Source: Eucommia ulmoides (taxonomy: Eukaryota; Streptophyta; Magnoliopsida; Garryales; Eucommiaceae). Taken from it: a stretch of DNA of 64,000 bases. Of the stretch, positions 11,093 through 21,400 are shown one piece after another. Position numbers and translations under genes: made by a program. The notes under the pieces are model-generated. The model was not told the DNA's origin, made no database searches, and was given only the letters and a program-made list of their open reading frames with translations. The DNA lies in NCBI GenBank assembly GCA_016647705.1, contig CM028335.1, positions 25,336,905 through 25,400,904 on the forward strand, read 5' to 3'. How positions within the stretch are numbered: position 1 is the first letter of the stretch; each line of letters opens with the position of its first letter.

Positions 11093-13321
11093 ATGGCTGA
11101 GCACGATAAAGATGTTGTGAAAGATACTACTACTGAAAAGCCACTACTTGTACCATGTGATCCTAACGCCAGGAAATGGTCTTATGTTTAGGACCATTTC
11201 ACTGTCGTGAACTTACTTGAGACTGACCCCAGAAAACTAAAAGCAGCTTATAATCATGTTCGGTCACATATCACTGTCATAGCAAAAGACATGGAACAGG
11301 GTCAATGAAGTCTCATTTGGACTTCAAATGTAAGGAATATCATACTACTTTACGAGACCCATCCCAAACCACATTAGGTTTTAAACCAAAAGATGAATCT
11401 CAGTGGAAAGTTTTATTGGGAGTTTGACGGCAGTAAAATTTAGTGTTGAGGATTGTCGTAGGGCTTTGGATGAGATGTTGATTATAGATGAGTTGCCTTT
11501 CTGTTATGTTGAGGGTGAGGGGTTTCGTAAGTTTATGCATGTTGTTTGTTCTAAATAGACCAAAATTCCGTCTCGTATTACAATCGCTAAAGATTGTTTT
11601 GAGGTTTATTCAAGAGAGAGAAAGAAGTTGAAAAATGCTCTTCGAGGTCAAAGAGTTTGTCTCACCACAGACACATGGACTTCGATCCAAAATTTAAATT
11701 ACATGTGTCTCACGACACATTTCATTGACAGTGAATGGAATATGCATAAGAAAATTCTTAACTTTTGCATAGTGGAAAGTCACAAAGGTGAGATACTCGG
11801 TAAAATTATTCATATATGTTTGCTTAATTGGGGGATAGACAATATTCTCACAATCACTGTTGATAATGCTAGTTCAAATAATGGTGTAGTTCAATACTTG
11901 AAAAGAAAAACTAAGGATAAAGTTGGTACAATTTTAGAGCATGAGTTCTTGCATGTGAGATATTGTGCTCATATTTTAAATATTATTATTCATGATGGTT
12001 TGAAGGAAGTGGATGAATCCATTGTGAAGGTAAGAAATGTCGTTCGTTATGTGAGGTCATTTCCACAAAGAATGCAAAATTTTAAGTTATGCTCGGAGAT
12101 AGAAAATATTGAGTGTAAAGCACAAGTATGTTTAGATGTGCTTACAAGATGGAACTATACATACTTGATGTTAGAGAGAGCGGAAAAATTTCAAAAAGCA
12201 TTTCGCTGATTGGAAGAAGAAGATACCAATTTTATTCCTAGTATCACATAAGAAGATGATAATGAGAGAGACGAAGAGATTAGTAGGAGCTCGAAGAGAA
12301 CACCTTTAGGGTCTCCCCTAAGGGAGGATTGGGATAAGGTTCGGTTATTCACCAAATTTCTTAAAGTTTTCTACGACGCTACTGTTCGTTTGTCGGGCTC
12401 TAGACATGTAACTTGCAATGATTTTTTTTCCAGAATATGTTCAAATCCAAGACACAATTGAGGAAGAATGTAGTAGTGGTGCACCTTACTTGAGCTTAAT
12501 GGCGCAAAACATGAAAACTAAATTTGATAAGTATTGGGGAAAATTTGAGAAGATGAATCTGTTGTTATTTGTCGGGTTGGTTCTTGATCCTCGATTAAAG
12601 TTGAGTTATGTTGAATATTGTTTTGGATCATTGTTTGACTTTGTGAAAGCTAATGAGATGACTAACAAGGTGAAATCCATTCTTTTCCGTTTATATGATT
12701 TGTATTTCACGCTTCATAATGGGGGTACTTCTAACAATCCAAAATCAAGTTAACCATTGGAACAAAATGTATCTAGCAGTGGCCCAATGGATCGAAAAGC
12801 AATGAGATTTTTGGGGTATAAGCAACATTTGGAGAGGGTAGGCACACAAGAAAACCAAAGTGAGGTAGACCGATATCTTGTGGAGAGGGTGAAAGAAAAT
12901 GTAGAAGGGTTTGATGTATTAGCTTGGTGGAAATTGAATGCCCCTAGATATTGTATTCTTTCTATTCTTGTATGGCATGTTCTTGCAATTCCCGTGTCTA
13001 CCGTCACCTCAGAATCGGCATTTAGCACAGGGGGTCGCATACTAGATCCTTTCCGGAGTTCCCTGGCACCAAAAATGGTAGAATCTCTTATTTGTGCTCA
13101 AGATTGGATTTGTTCTTCGGCGAAGGAAATTAGCATCAGGGAAGCAATGGATGATGTTGAAGCATTCGAGAATCTCACTTTGGGTATTTTAAAATTATTT
13201 TAATTTCTACTTATTTATTTATTTATTTTTGTTTATCTAATTATTAATAATCCTCTCAATTTATGTTGTAGGGATTACGGATGATGACAACATTGACGAG
13301 CCGGTGATTGTTGAAGTTTAG
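11093..13321 (+). pseudogene. hAT transposase, nearly full length, with stops and frameshifts
   Basis: The start ATGGCTGAGCAC follows a T-rich acceptor-like TTAG. The N-terminus resembles a BED zinc finger (RKWSYV, then stop, then DHFT; HLDFKC after a frameshift), though stops at 11189 and 11306 and lost cysteines break it. An open stretch then holds LTTDTWTS (near 11665) and TVDNASSNN (near 11860), which carry the first two catalytic Asp of the hAT RNase-H-like fold. The C-terminal dimerisation domain is at 12757-13183 (AWWKLNAPRY, STVTSESAFSTGGR). Further stops lie at 11554, 12207 and 12751. A clean GT-AG intron (13184-13271) joins a last exon ending at 13321. It resembles plant DAYSLEEPER/RICESLEEPER-type transposases and would be inactive. 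Confidence 0.9.
13184..13271 (+). other. Probable last intron of the hAT transposase
   Basis: The frame runs into GGTATTTT at 13183, and the GT at 13184 pairs with TTGTAG ending at 13271. Joining restores the frame into GITDDDNIDEPVIVEV and a stop at 13319-13321, an acidic tail typical of hAT transposases. Unspliced, translation ends at 13203. Confidence 0.75.
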
Positions 13322-13906
13322 AATTTTCTATTTTAGGTTTGTTTATTAGTATTGTTGTTGACATGTTGTGGTGTTTTTAGTTTCTTATTGTTGGTAGTGG
13401 TGGTTCAAGTTTAGCATTTATTATTTTTGTTGTGGTTTGGTAATTAGTATTGTTGTTATGGTGTTTTTAGTTTGTTGTTGGTGGTGGTTATTGAAGTTTA
13501 GAATTTACTATTTTTGTTGTGGTTTGGTAATTTGTATTGTTGTTGTGGTGTTCTTAGTTTGTTCTTTTATTTTATTTTGTTTGTAATTTTTGAAGTAATT
13601 ATTGTGTTTTATTTATAAATTTGTACGTAAGTTTAACACCAACACAACAGCTCCAAAAAACAAGCCAAAAAAAAAAAAAAATAGGGGAAAAAACTTATTG
13701 TCTGCAGCAGCTGTTATAGATTTTCCACCAAAAAAAAATATATAAAAAAAATGTAACCGGTGACCCGACCGTGACCCGATCACCCGAACCCGACAAACAG
13801 GTCGGGGTTGTCGGATCGGGGCGATCGGGTATGTCCGACCAACATTCCGATCGGGTCGAGAAAAAATAGTCTAAAACCCGACCCGCCCGCCCGACTTTCT
13901 ATCCTA
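13322..13906 (+). repeat. hAT 3' region with a ~115-bp tandem repeat
   Basis: Repeated GTATTGTTGTTG.GGTG and GAAGTTTAGAATTT.CTATTTTTGTTGTGGTTTGG blocks at about 13330-13560 make two to three units. After an A-rich stretch, 13755-13890 is dense in CCCGACC/GGTCGGG subterminal motifs, the likely transposase-binding end. No coding is seen. Confidence 0.7.
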
Positions 13907-14854
13907 GCACCAACAGGTAACTGTACGACGAGGTTTTTATACGCTTGCGTATTGACTACTCGCAAGTATATAAGGTCCAGTTTTAATATAGGGTCCAGTT
14001 TTAATATAGTGGATCTTTAAGATCGAATATCATTCCCATAGGGACGGTGTGAATAATTGAATACCGTAATTTGCATAGTCTCATATTATCCAGACGGTTC
14101 AAGAAATGTTTTAAAATTAAACTAATTAAAACTAAGTGAAACTACAATTAGTGGGTTAATCCTAACTAAGTTGATTACCTAGGGATTGATTTCGTTCACT
14201 TAATACAAGTTTGATTTCGTTTAGTTAACAATAACAGAGTTTAGGTATATGACAATCTCGGTTGCACACTCACTAACGTCTTAACGACGCTAGGTCACGT
14301 GAGTCTTGCCCCAACATCATCGATTGCACACTCACTAATGCCTTCCCGGGTCATTAGATCGTAACGATGTGTTTATCCTAGTCCGAATCCGAAGTTAGCT
14401 TTCCCGAGTGTCAAACCCCGTGTTCTCAAATCCAACCCTAATACCTTAACAAGCATACTAAGATTTTCATAAAATGACAAACACAATCGGATTTAAAAAC
14501 AAACAACCATTAAGGAAACATATATTTCATCAAACTAGTATTTACAGAACCACATCTATCCCTAACTAATATTTATCTAATCTAACATGATCTTCGCCAT
14601 TAAAACATTAAACCAAGAGGTATTCATCATCATTTACAATAAAACATTAAGTTACAAAGAGAGAAATAAAGAGAAAAAGATCAAAATCTTAAAGTGGAGT
14701 GGTCTCTACTTTCGCCGAAGATCGGTCCGCTAGTGTTTCCTCTTCTCCAGATGATGAATCTCCTCTTTGAGCTCTTCAAAAATGGCTAAGGACTACCTCC
14801 TAAGGGTTAGGGACATTTAACCTCCAAGAAGTCTTTCATGGAAGTGGGAGTGGG

Positions 14855-14862
14855 TATTTATA
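14855..14862 (-). promoter_or_regulatory. TATA box of the B/C shared LTR
   Basis: The minus strand reads CCTATAAATACCCAC here, a good plant TATA context. It lies downstream, in reading direction, of the palindrome array at 14908-15150. The same element is conserved in the 5' LTR of C. Confidence 0.65.
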
Positions 14863-14907
14863 GGTGTAAGGCTTCAAAATATCTGAAAAATATCTTCTTT
14901 GTTGTGC

Positions 14908-15150
14908 AGAGCCCTCCGCCGTGGCGGTGGGATCACGGTCGCGACGGTAGGTAGGTCGGTTAGCTCACAGATATTTTACCACCGCGATGGTGGAACAACA
15001 TCCAAACTCTCTGATCTTTCACCGCTTAGGCAGTGGAACTTGTTTAAATTCAGCACTCTCGGCAATCTCACCGCCGCGGCGGTGGCTCTTGTGATCTTGA
15101 AACCTTATTTCTTCATCATTTCTTCACCATTTTCCCACCGTTTTCGCTCG
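14908..15150. repeat. GC-rich palindrome array in U3 of the B/C LTR
   Basis: Its clearest unit is the perfect 16-bp palindrome CACCGCCGCGGCGGTG at 15069-15084. Others lie near 14909 (CCGCCGTGGCGGTGG), 14979 (CACCGCGATGGTGG) and 15019 (CACCGCTTAGGCAGTG). It starts about 45 bp upstream of the TATA box in reading direction. Confidence 0.85.
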
Positions 15151-15277
15151 TTTGTCGCTTATTATCGTCCCTACACCTGAATTACATAAAAACTACAAAA
15201 ACGCAATTAAATATTACTAATTCACTCGAAAACTACCAAATTTGGTTTAGAAGTAGATAGGTATTTTACACCTATCA

Positions 15278-15292
15278 AATACCCCCAAACTT
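15278..15292 (-). other. Polypurine tract of element C
   Basis: The minus strand reads CAAGTTTGGGGGTATT directly against the 3' LTR end TGATAGGTG. A G-rich purine run next to the 3' LTR is the expected plus-strand primer. The same sequence abuts the LTR in element A (3214-3232). Confidence 0.75.
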
Positions 15293-17840
15293 GAAATTTT
15301 GCTAGTCCTCGAGCAAAACACCCTAACACTAAATTAAACTAACTACTCTAATTAACTTACAACTAATCTAAAATGAAAAACTTTAACAAAGAAGAAGTAT
15401 ACGCATGCGAGTTCCAAATTCAATCGAAGAAACCAAGTTGGTCATCCCTCAACATTCCTCAATCTAATCAAGTTCGGGAAATAATACACACCAAGTGGTG
15501 TTATAGAATTTCAACACTCAATATCAACAAAAACCATTCTAGATCCATTTGAAATGTGTGTGTGTGAGCTCAAATGTATAACTAACCAAACTCCAGATTG
15601 GATCATTCAGTAGACAAGCTCATGACTTAAACCTTAAAGGATTCAGGAAAACCATATGCTTGACTGGGCTCGACTATCCACTAATGTAGGTTCGGACATT
15701 CTTAGAGATCAATAGGGCTTGGTTTGGATTTGGAGAACGACCAAGGGTATCACAAGAATAGAAAATAGCAAATCGTTAAGATAAAACGATACCCAAGGTA
15801 CAAACGCTTGTCACTATCTCTCTCTCTCGTAACCCCACATATTTAAAACAACTCTGAATAATAATTGAAGAACTTTGTATTCACTTGTCACAAGAAACAG
15901 AATTAAAAACTATATTCACATAGTTTTTTTTTTTTAAAGAAACATACGAGCACACCCCCAAACTTCTTCGAATTTGTATAATTTTAGAGGCATGCAAATA
16001 GAACTAAAAGATTGACAAGTGAATACGCTAATACCGACCCAATAACAATTTGTCCGAAACCCCAATCGCTCACTTCAAGTTAGCATTAGTCTATGCTACT
16101 TGATTTCACTTAATTTTGACCTTTGGGCTTAGCAACAATAGTTTGGAAAAAAATTAATTGGATAGAGTATTGAAACGTGTTCAGAATTGAAAAGATTATC
16201 GGCTTCGACAGGGGAACGAGAGAATAAATTTTTTAGGTTAGCTTCAAAAGGTTCAAGCAAAAAAATTGAAGGCCTAAATCCTGTCTTCGGAATTACCTTA
16301 CCTAGGATTTCACCTCAAGTCTTCCCCAAATCGAGTTCTAGATTCATCTTTTCTGTCATCAACTTATTACTGAATAATCAGCGTCAATTCATTCAAATAA
16401 TTATATATTGAGTCCATGCGACCGTGCGATTTTAGGATCAAAATAATTTTTACCTAATCGACATGCTAAGCACACAAAACACAAATGAATGACATTACCC
16501 CCGACCTCGATATACAATTAAGAGATAATTTTCATCATCAGGAAATGGCCCTAGACGAATTCAACAACTCATCAAGCATATATGACTTCATACATACACA
16601 ATACTATAATAAATCTAAATACTAACATACATAAACTAAACTAAGCATTTAACACACAAAAACTTGAAAATTAAAATAAAGCTTAACTAAAAATTAAAGT
16701 TTTACATACAAAAAATATTTTCATCATTCACATCTTTCTTTAACAACACAAAATATGATGTACATTCCCCCCAAACTTAAAAATAGGTAGTGCCCTTAAT
16801 GGCTAAGTAGCGAACCCAATAACAGTTTATAGCAATGACAAGTAAAATTGGGTGCCCACACATACCTAGGGGCTAAGATGTAAAAGTATCATCCCCTACC
16901 GTTCGATGGGAGGAAAGTCATCATCACTACTATCACATCAGAATGGAAATTGTGGAGGTTGCAAAAGGTGTAGCAAAACATGCGACATAGGAGGATAAAC
17001 ACACATGTCAATGTCGAAGCGCGTGCCAAAGAACCGTTGGATTTGATCTTGCGCACACACTAATCACAACGTTTCAACAAAATATGAAAAATGTAGCATG
17101 CAATTTTGTTTCACACAATTTAACACTCCATAGAAACTTAGTTTATTACCAAATCAAACCAAAATCCCATAGAAATTGAAAATCGCGAAAATGGGAGTTA
17201 AACTTGATTTTTCGTGGATGATTTGGGGTGGAAATCACAAATTTTGTAAATAGAAGGATGAAATTGAGGGGTTGAAATAGTTTGGAAGGATGAAAATGGA
17301 GAAATTTTGGAGTTTTAGAGGTAGTTGTGGCATTTTTGTATAGCGGTATGGTTTTAATCAAACAGAGGCCTCACCGCCTCGACGGTGTGAGCACCTTTTT
17401 AAAACCAATACATTCTGTCGTTTCACCACCTAGGCAGTGGGAATCAATGCCTTGGTGGTGAAACGCCTTTCCAAAAACTTAACTTTTTGTTGTTTCACCG
17501 CTGAGGTGTTTATGCTGAAAACTTGACATCTTGCATTTTCAGCGCCGCGGCGGTGCGTCCAGTACTGTGGCGGTGTGCCTGCTCCTGGATTTTCATTTTT
17601 TCTTCAAGTTTTAACACAACGGCTCCACACCATGCATTTCCACTTTGCTTGTTCAATGTTTTTAAGTGCGATTATTCTCAGTCCTTAATTTACCTCCAAA
17701 CATGCTCCGAGACCATTTTGGCCTCTAAAAAATAATTAATAGCAAAAATCGGGTAAAATTTGATACCCTCAGTTTTGAATCAAAAAACGTGACTTGCTTG
17801 ATTTACCATCCCTAGCTGGACTTGGTTGAGCATTTTTTCA
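15293..17840 (-). other. Element C internal region, non-coding
   Basis: This is colinear with parts of A (3233-7100) and D (36085-37500). Blocks such as TTTTGCTAGTCCTCGAGCAAA, GGCTTCGACAGGG.AACGAG and GCTCACTTCAAGT are conserved in all of them. No frame of useful length is shared, so the conservation reflects common descent or RNA function (packaging, leader) rather than protein. A stub of the Transpos_32-like tail lies at about 16900-17050. Confidence 0.7.
17370..17575. repeat. GC-rich palindrome array in the element C leader
   Basis: Units include CACCGCCTCGACGGTG near 17371, CACCACCTAGGCAGTG near 17424, a decayed pair near 17447 and 17497, and CAGCGCCGCGGCGGTGCG near 17539. It is homologous in position to 9058-9250 of B and 6676-6860 of A, with different units decayed in each copy. 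Confidence 0.8.
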
Positions 17841-17995
17841 CCAAAATCTCTCATAGACAAGGAATTTGGGATAGAATGCTCTGTTGGATCTCGATTCATG
17901 GTATTGAAGTTAAATTCTTCTCTCTCTCCTTATCGTGTTTAACGTATGCTTGATCTCCGAATCAAGAGCCAAGAATTCCAAACTCATTCTTCGTA
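17840..17995 (-). pseudogene. Gag N-terminal remnant of element C
   Basis: Minus-strand translation gives LDSEIKHTLNTIRRE and, after a shift, MNRDPTEHSIPNSLSMRDFGEK. This parallels the element A remnant at 7153-7515 (LDPEIERSLKRIRRE, then MNQDPMEHTIPNSLSMGGFGEK). The reading frame ends soon after. B carries the same piece at 9530-9690. Confidence 0.6.
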
Positions 17996-18118
17996 GCACG
18001 CACTACTTGATCACAACAAATGAAACAAAAAAAATTAAAATAAAATAAAACAAAAGAATTGTCTGGATTAATATTCAACTACTTAGTCACAATATCAATT
18101 CTACACATTCAACACCAT

Positions 18119-18135
18119 CCCCAACAACGATGCCA
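18119..18135 (-). other. tRNA-Asp primer-binding site, element C
   Basis: CCCCAACAACGATGCCA agrees with the plant tRNA-Asp 3' end CCCCGGCAACGGCGCCA at 13 of 17 positions, and all four differences are transitions. It is followed by a 9-bp spacer and then the LTR. Confidence 0.8.
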
Positions 18136-19126
18136 ATAGATAACTGTACGACGAGGTTTTTACACGCTCGCGTATTGACTACTCGCAAGTATACGAGGTC
18201 CAGTTTTAATATAGTGGATCTTTAAGATCGGATATCATTCCCACAGGGACGGTGTGAATAATTAAATACCGCAATTTGTATAGTCTCATATTATCCAGAC
18301 GGTTCAAGAAATGTTTTAAAATTAAAGTAATTAAAACTAAGTTAAACTACAATTAGTGGGTTAATCCTAACTAAGTTGATTACCTAGGGATTGATTTTGT
18401 TCACTTAATACATATTTGATTTCGTTTAGTTAACAATAACGAAGTTTAGGTATCCAACAATCTCGGTTCGTAAACTCACTCGCCACTTCTTCCGAGTGTA
18501 AGATGAGTGAATACGTGACTTCGCGTCAACGAAGAGGTCCCCATCAACGTCTTAACGGTGCTAGGTCATGTGAATCTTTCCCCAACGTCATTGATTGCAC
18601 ACTCACTAACGCCCTCCTGGGTCATTAGATCGTAACGATGTGTTTACCCTAGTCCGAATCCGGGGTTACCTCTCCTGAGTGTCAAACCCCGTATTCTCAA
18701 ATCCAAACCTAATACATTAACAAGCATACTAAGATTATCATAAAATGATAAACACAATCGGATTTAAAAACAAACAACCATTAAGGAAACATATATTTCA
18801 TTAAATTAGTATTTACACAACTACATCTATCCCTAGCTAATATTTATCTAATCTAACATGATCTTGGCCATTAAAACATTAAACCAAGAGGTATTCATCA
18901 TCATTTACAGTAAAACATTAAGTTACAAAGAGAGAAATAAAGAGAAAAAGATCAAATCTTAAAGTAAAGTGGTCTCCACTTTCGCCGATGATCGATCCGC
19001 TAGTGTTTCCTCTTCTCCGGATGATGAATCTCCTCTTTGAGCTCTTCAAAAATGGACAAGGACCATATCCTAAGGGTTAGGGACATTGAACCTCCAAGAA
19101 GTCTTTCATGGAAGTGGAAGAATGGG

Positions 19127-19134
19127 TATTTATA
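19127..19134 (-). promoter_or_regulatory. TATA box of the element C 5' LTR
   Basis: The minus strand reads CCTATAAATACCCATT. It is conserved with 14855-14862 and lies ~50 bp downstream of the palindrome array, which fits an LTR core promoter. Confidence 0.65.
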
Positions 19135-19185
19135 GGTACAGGGCTTCAAAATATCTGAAAGTATCTTCTTTGTTGTGTAAAGCCC

Positions 19186-19400
19186 ACCGCCGCGGTGGTG
19201 GGTAAGTTGGTTAGCTCACAGATTTTTTACCCCACAACGGTGGAACAACATCCAAACTCTCTGATCTTTCACTGCCTAGGTGGTAGGACTTGTTCAAATT
19301 CAACACTCTTTGCAATCTTACCGCCGCGGCGATGGCTCTTGTGATCTTGAAATCTTGTTTCTTCATCATTTCTTCACCATTTTCCCACTGTTTTCACTCG
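19186..19400. repeat. GC-rich palindrome array in U3 of the element C 5' LTR
   Basis: Units include CCACCGCCGCGGTGGTGG at about 19185-19202 and CACTGCCTAGGTGGTAG near 19269, which carries three arm transitions. ACCGCCGCGGCGATGG lies near 19320. It is homologous to 14908-15150 but more decayed. Confidence 0.75.
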
Positions 19401-19532
19401 TTTGTCGCTTGTTTGCGTCCCTACACCTGAATTACATAAAAACTACAAAAACACAATTAAATATTACTAATTCACTCGAAAACTACCAAATTCGGTTTAG
19501 AAGTAGATAAGTATTTTACACCTATCAGTAAC

Positions 19533-19686
19533 ACATTTCAACTTAATATCTAAGGTCTATAGTAATAACGATAAATTGAATAATAATATTAAAAATTGTT
19601 TAATAATACGTGAGATTGAAATATTTTAGAGATAGAAGACATAATTATATGATTATAATATTGACTATAAGGCTTACATCCAATAA
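19533..19686 (-). repeat. Copia 3' LTR fragment
   Basis: Reading minus, the pol end IGIRYCIDWL is followed by a decayed purine stretch and then TTATTGGATGTAAGCC, where a Copia 3' LTR would start (TGTTGGATGTAAGCC in relatives, as I recall). It is cut off by the end of element C. Confidence 0.55.
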
Positions 19687-21400
19687 TCTCTCGATAGTAC
19701 TATAGCCAATCAATACAATATCTAATACCTATCTTTTCAAGATGCTAATCTAACTGTTGTAAAGTCATAACCATAGTGATTGGATCTGCTACATTATTTA
19801 TTGTATATACTCTCTCAATGTTGACATCATTCATCCTAATTATTTTGCGAATAAGGTGGAATCACCGTTCTATGTATTTAGATTTTTTTTTTATGAGATT
19901 TAGGTTCCCTTGCTTGAGCTATAGCACCATTGTTGTCATAATACAAAATTACTAGTGACTCAATGGTTAGAACCACTTTAATTTCAGTAACAAACTTCTT
20001 AATCCATCCACCTTTCTTAGTTGCATCTGAAGTAACAATGTACTCGACCTTAGAAGTGTACTTGGCCTTAATAGTTTTCTTATAACTTCTCTGACTAATT
20101 GCCCCACCATTGAGGATTAGTACATATCCCGAAGTTGAGTTTCAGTCATTCATATCGGATTGAAAATCCAAATTAGTATAATCGTCGATCCTTAGTTTCC
20201 CTACACCATATACTATAAATTTATCCTTAGTCTTTCTTAAGTAGTTGAGAATATATTTCATTTCATTCCAGTATTCCAAACCTGTGTCTGCCTGTTACTT
20301 GTTGGTCAATCCAACAACATAATTGATGTCAGGATGGTATATAGCATTATATACATGAGACTTCCAATTGTCGAGGCATATAGAATCCTACTCATCATAA
20401 TCTTTTCTTTAGAGGAATAAAGATTCATTTTCTAAGAATTATGAATTCCATGTTGAAATTGGAATGGTAGATAGCACTTCTTGGAATTCGCCAAGCTAAA
20501 TGGCTCTAGCACCTTGTCTATTTACCTAGATTGGGATAATCCTGTATCTTTTTTTTTTTTTTTTTAATCTATTTTTATAGACCTTTATACCCAGTATATA
20601 AGATGCTTGTCCTAGATCCTTTATGGGGAATGTTTGAGAAAACTATACTTTTATAGTTGACAACATTCCTAAATCATTTCCAATCAGTAGAGTATCATTA
20701 ACGTACAATACCCAAAAAAAAAAAAAAATTAGTGCATTTCTATCTATTTTTTTGTACACGCGTAGATCATCTATGTTTTGGAAGTAACCAAATGCTTTGA
20801 CTGCCTCATCAAAATGGATCTTCCAGCTTCTAGAAGCTTAAGCAACAAATGGACTTTTCCAATTGCACACATTCGTCTATGAAGCCCTCTGATTGATGTA
20901 TGTAAATCTCTTCCTCTATGTTTTCATTAGAAAAAAAAAAATCGTCTTCATATCTATCTATCATATTTCGTAATCGTGGAATATGGTGATAGCCAATAAA
21001 ATTCTAATCGACTTTAACATGGTGACTAGCGAAAAGGTCTCCTCATAATCAATTACTTGACGTTGAGTATATCATTTCGCCACTAATCTGGCCTTGAACA
21101 TGTTTACTATGCCATATGAGTATAGTTTTCTCTTAAGATCCATTTGCACCCAATGAGAACAATTCCCATAGATGGATCTACAAGAGTTCAAACTCAGTTA
21201 GTGTACATGGAGTTCGTTTATGATTTTATTGTTGTTTCTCACTTTTTATTGTCGATGTCCAATATCAGCTCTTCATAGTTAGAGGGATCGTTACCTTCCA
21301 CTAGTAGTAGATCCTCTCTATCTTTCTGTATAAGATATCCTAGATATCTATAAGAAGGAGCAAAGGTTCTACTAGATTTAGATATTTTATTTTTTCAATA
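19687..21400 (-). pseudogene. Copia pol remnant (3' integrase edge, RT, RNase H)
   Basis: Minus-strand frames, broken many times, carry typical Copia blocks in order. These are a PSNYEELILDID-like stretch (near 21270), EEEIYIHQSEGF (near 20900), and YVNDTLLIGNDL (near 20700), where the RT YVDD has become YVND. Then come FPIKDLGQASYILGI, a NSTSGYVLILNGGAIS RNase H stretch (near 20100), DNNGAIAQAREPKSHKK (near 19920), and a terminal NVADPITM..LQQLD (near 19780). Gag, protease and most of integrase are missing. It is an old, inactive Copia copy. Confidence 0.85.

Larger units (their letters stand above)
9828..13906 (+). mobile_element. hAT transposon (4.08 kb) inserted at the element B primer site
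   Basis: It starts TAGGGCTGAAA and ends TTTCTATCCTA, giving short imperfect terminal inverted repeats. Both subterminal regions are rich in ACCCGAC/GTCGGGT motifs, as is common for hAT ends. The flanking 8-mers ACGCTAAT (9820-9827) and GCACCAAC (13907-13914) differ only by transitions and both derive from GCGCCAAC of the Athila-like primer site, which makes an 8-bp target duplication credible. Removing the element rejoins B's primer site to its LTR, as in C at 18119-18145. It encodes one broken transposase, so it is not autonomous as it stands. Confidence 0.85.
13922..15277 (-). repeat. LTR shared by elements B and C (1356 bp)
   Basis: It runs from TGTACGACGAGG to CACCTATCA (TG...CA). It matches 18145-19527 over its full length, with a ~60-bp local loss near 14270. 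The left side joins B's spacer and primer site (via the hAT), so it acts as B's 5' LTR. The right side abuts a polypurine tract, so it is also C's 3' LTR. GTAAC just outside the left end equals GTAAC after 19527, but spacer sequence next to the primer site explains it equally well (ATAAC at 18140-18144). Confidence 0.9.
13922..19527 (-). mobile_element. Element C: complete Athila-like non-autonomous LTR element
   Basis: Two near-identical LTRs (13922-15277 and 18145-19527) enclose a 2.87-kb internal region with a primer site (18119-18135) and a polypurine tract (15278-15292, read on minus). The internal region keeps only a gag start remnant (17840-17995), a palindrome array, and a stub of the Transpos_32-like ORF near 16900-17050. 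No pol domain is visible. It must have moved using proteins from a related element. The deletion near 17050 is the same as B's at 8739, so both descend from one already-deleted parent. Confidence 0.9.
18145..19527 (-). repeat. Element C 5' LTR (1383 bp)
   Basis: TGTACGACG...CACCTATCA matches 13922-15277. In reading direction it holds a U3 palindrome array (19186-19400), a TATA box (19127-19134) and the R-U5 part leading to the primer site. It ends against decayed Copia LTR sequence at 19533. Confidence 0.9.

Noticed and set aside
11628-12209. Treating the 193-codon frame as a stand-alone gene
   Set aside because: It is the middle part of the hAT transposase; coding similarity continues on both sides in other frames or past stops.
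13917-19532. GTAAC as proof that element C inserted independently
   Set aside because: The left GTAAC is also part of the primer-site spacer shared with 18140-18144 (ATAAC), and the sequence to its left continues as element B, so the match may be chance.
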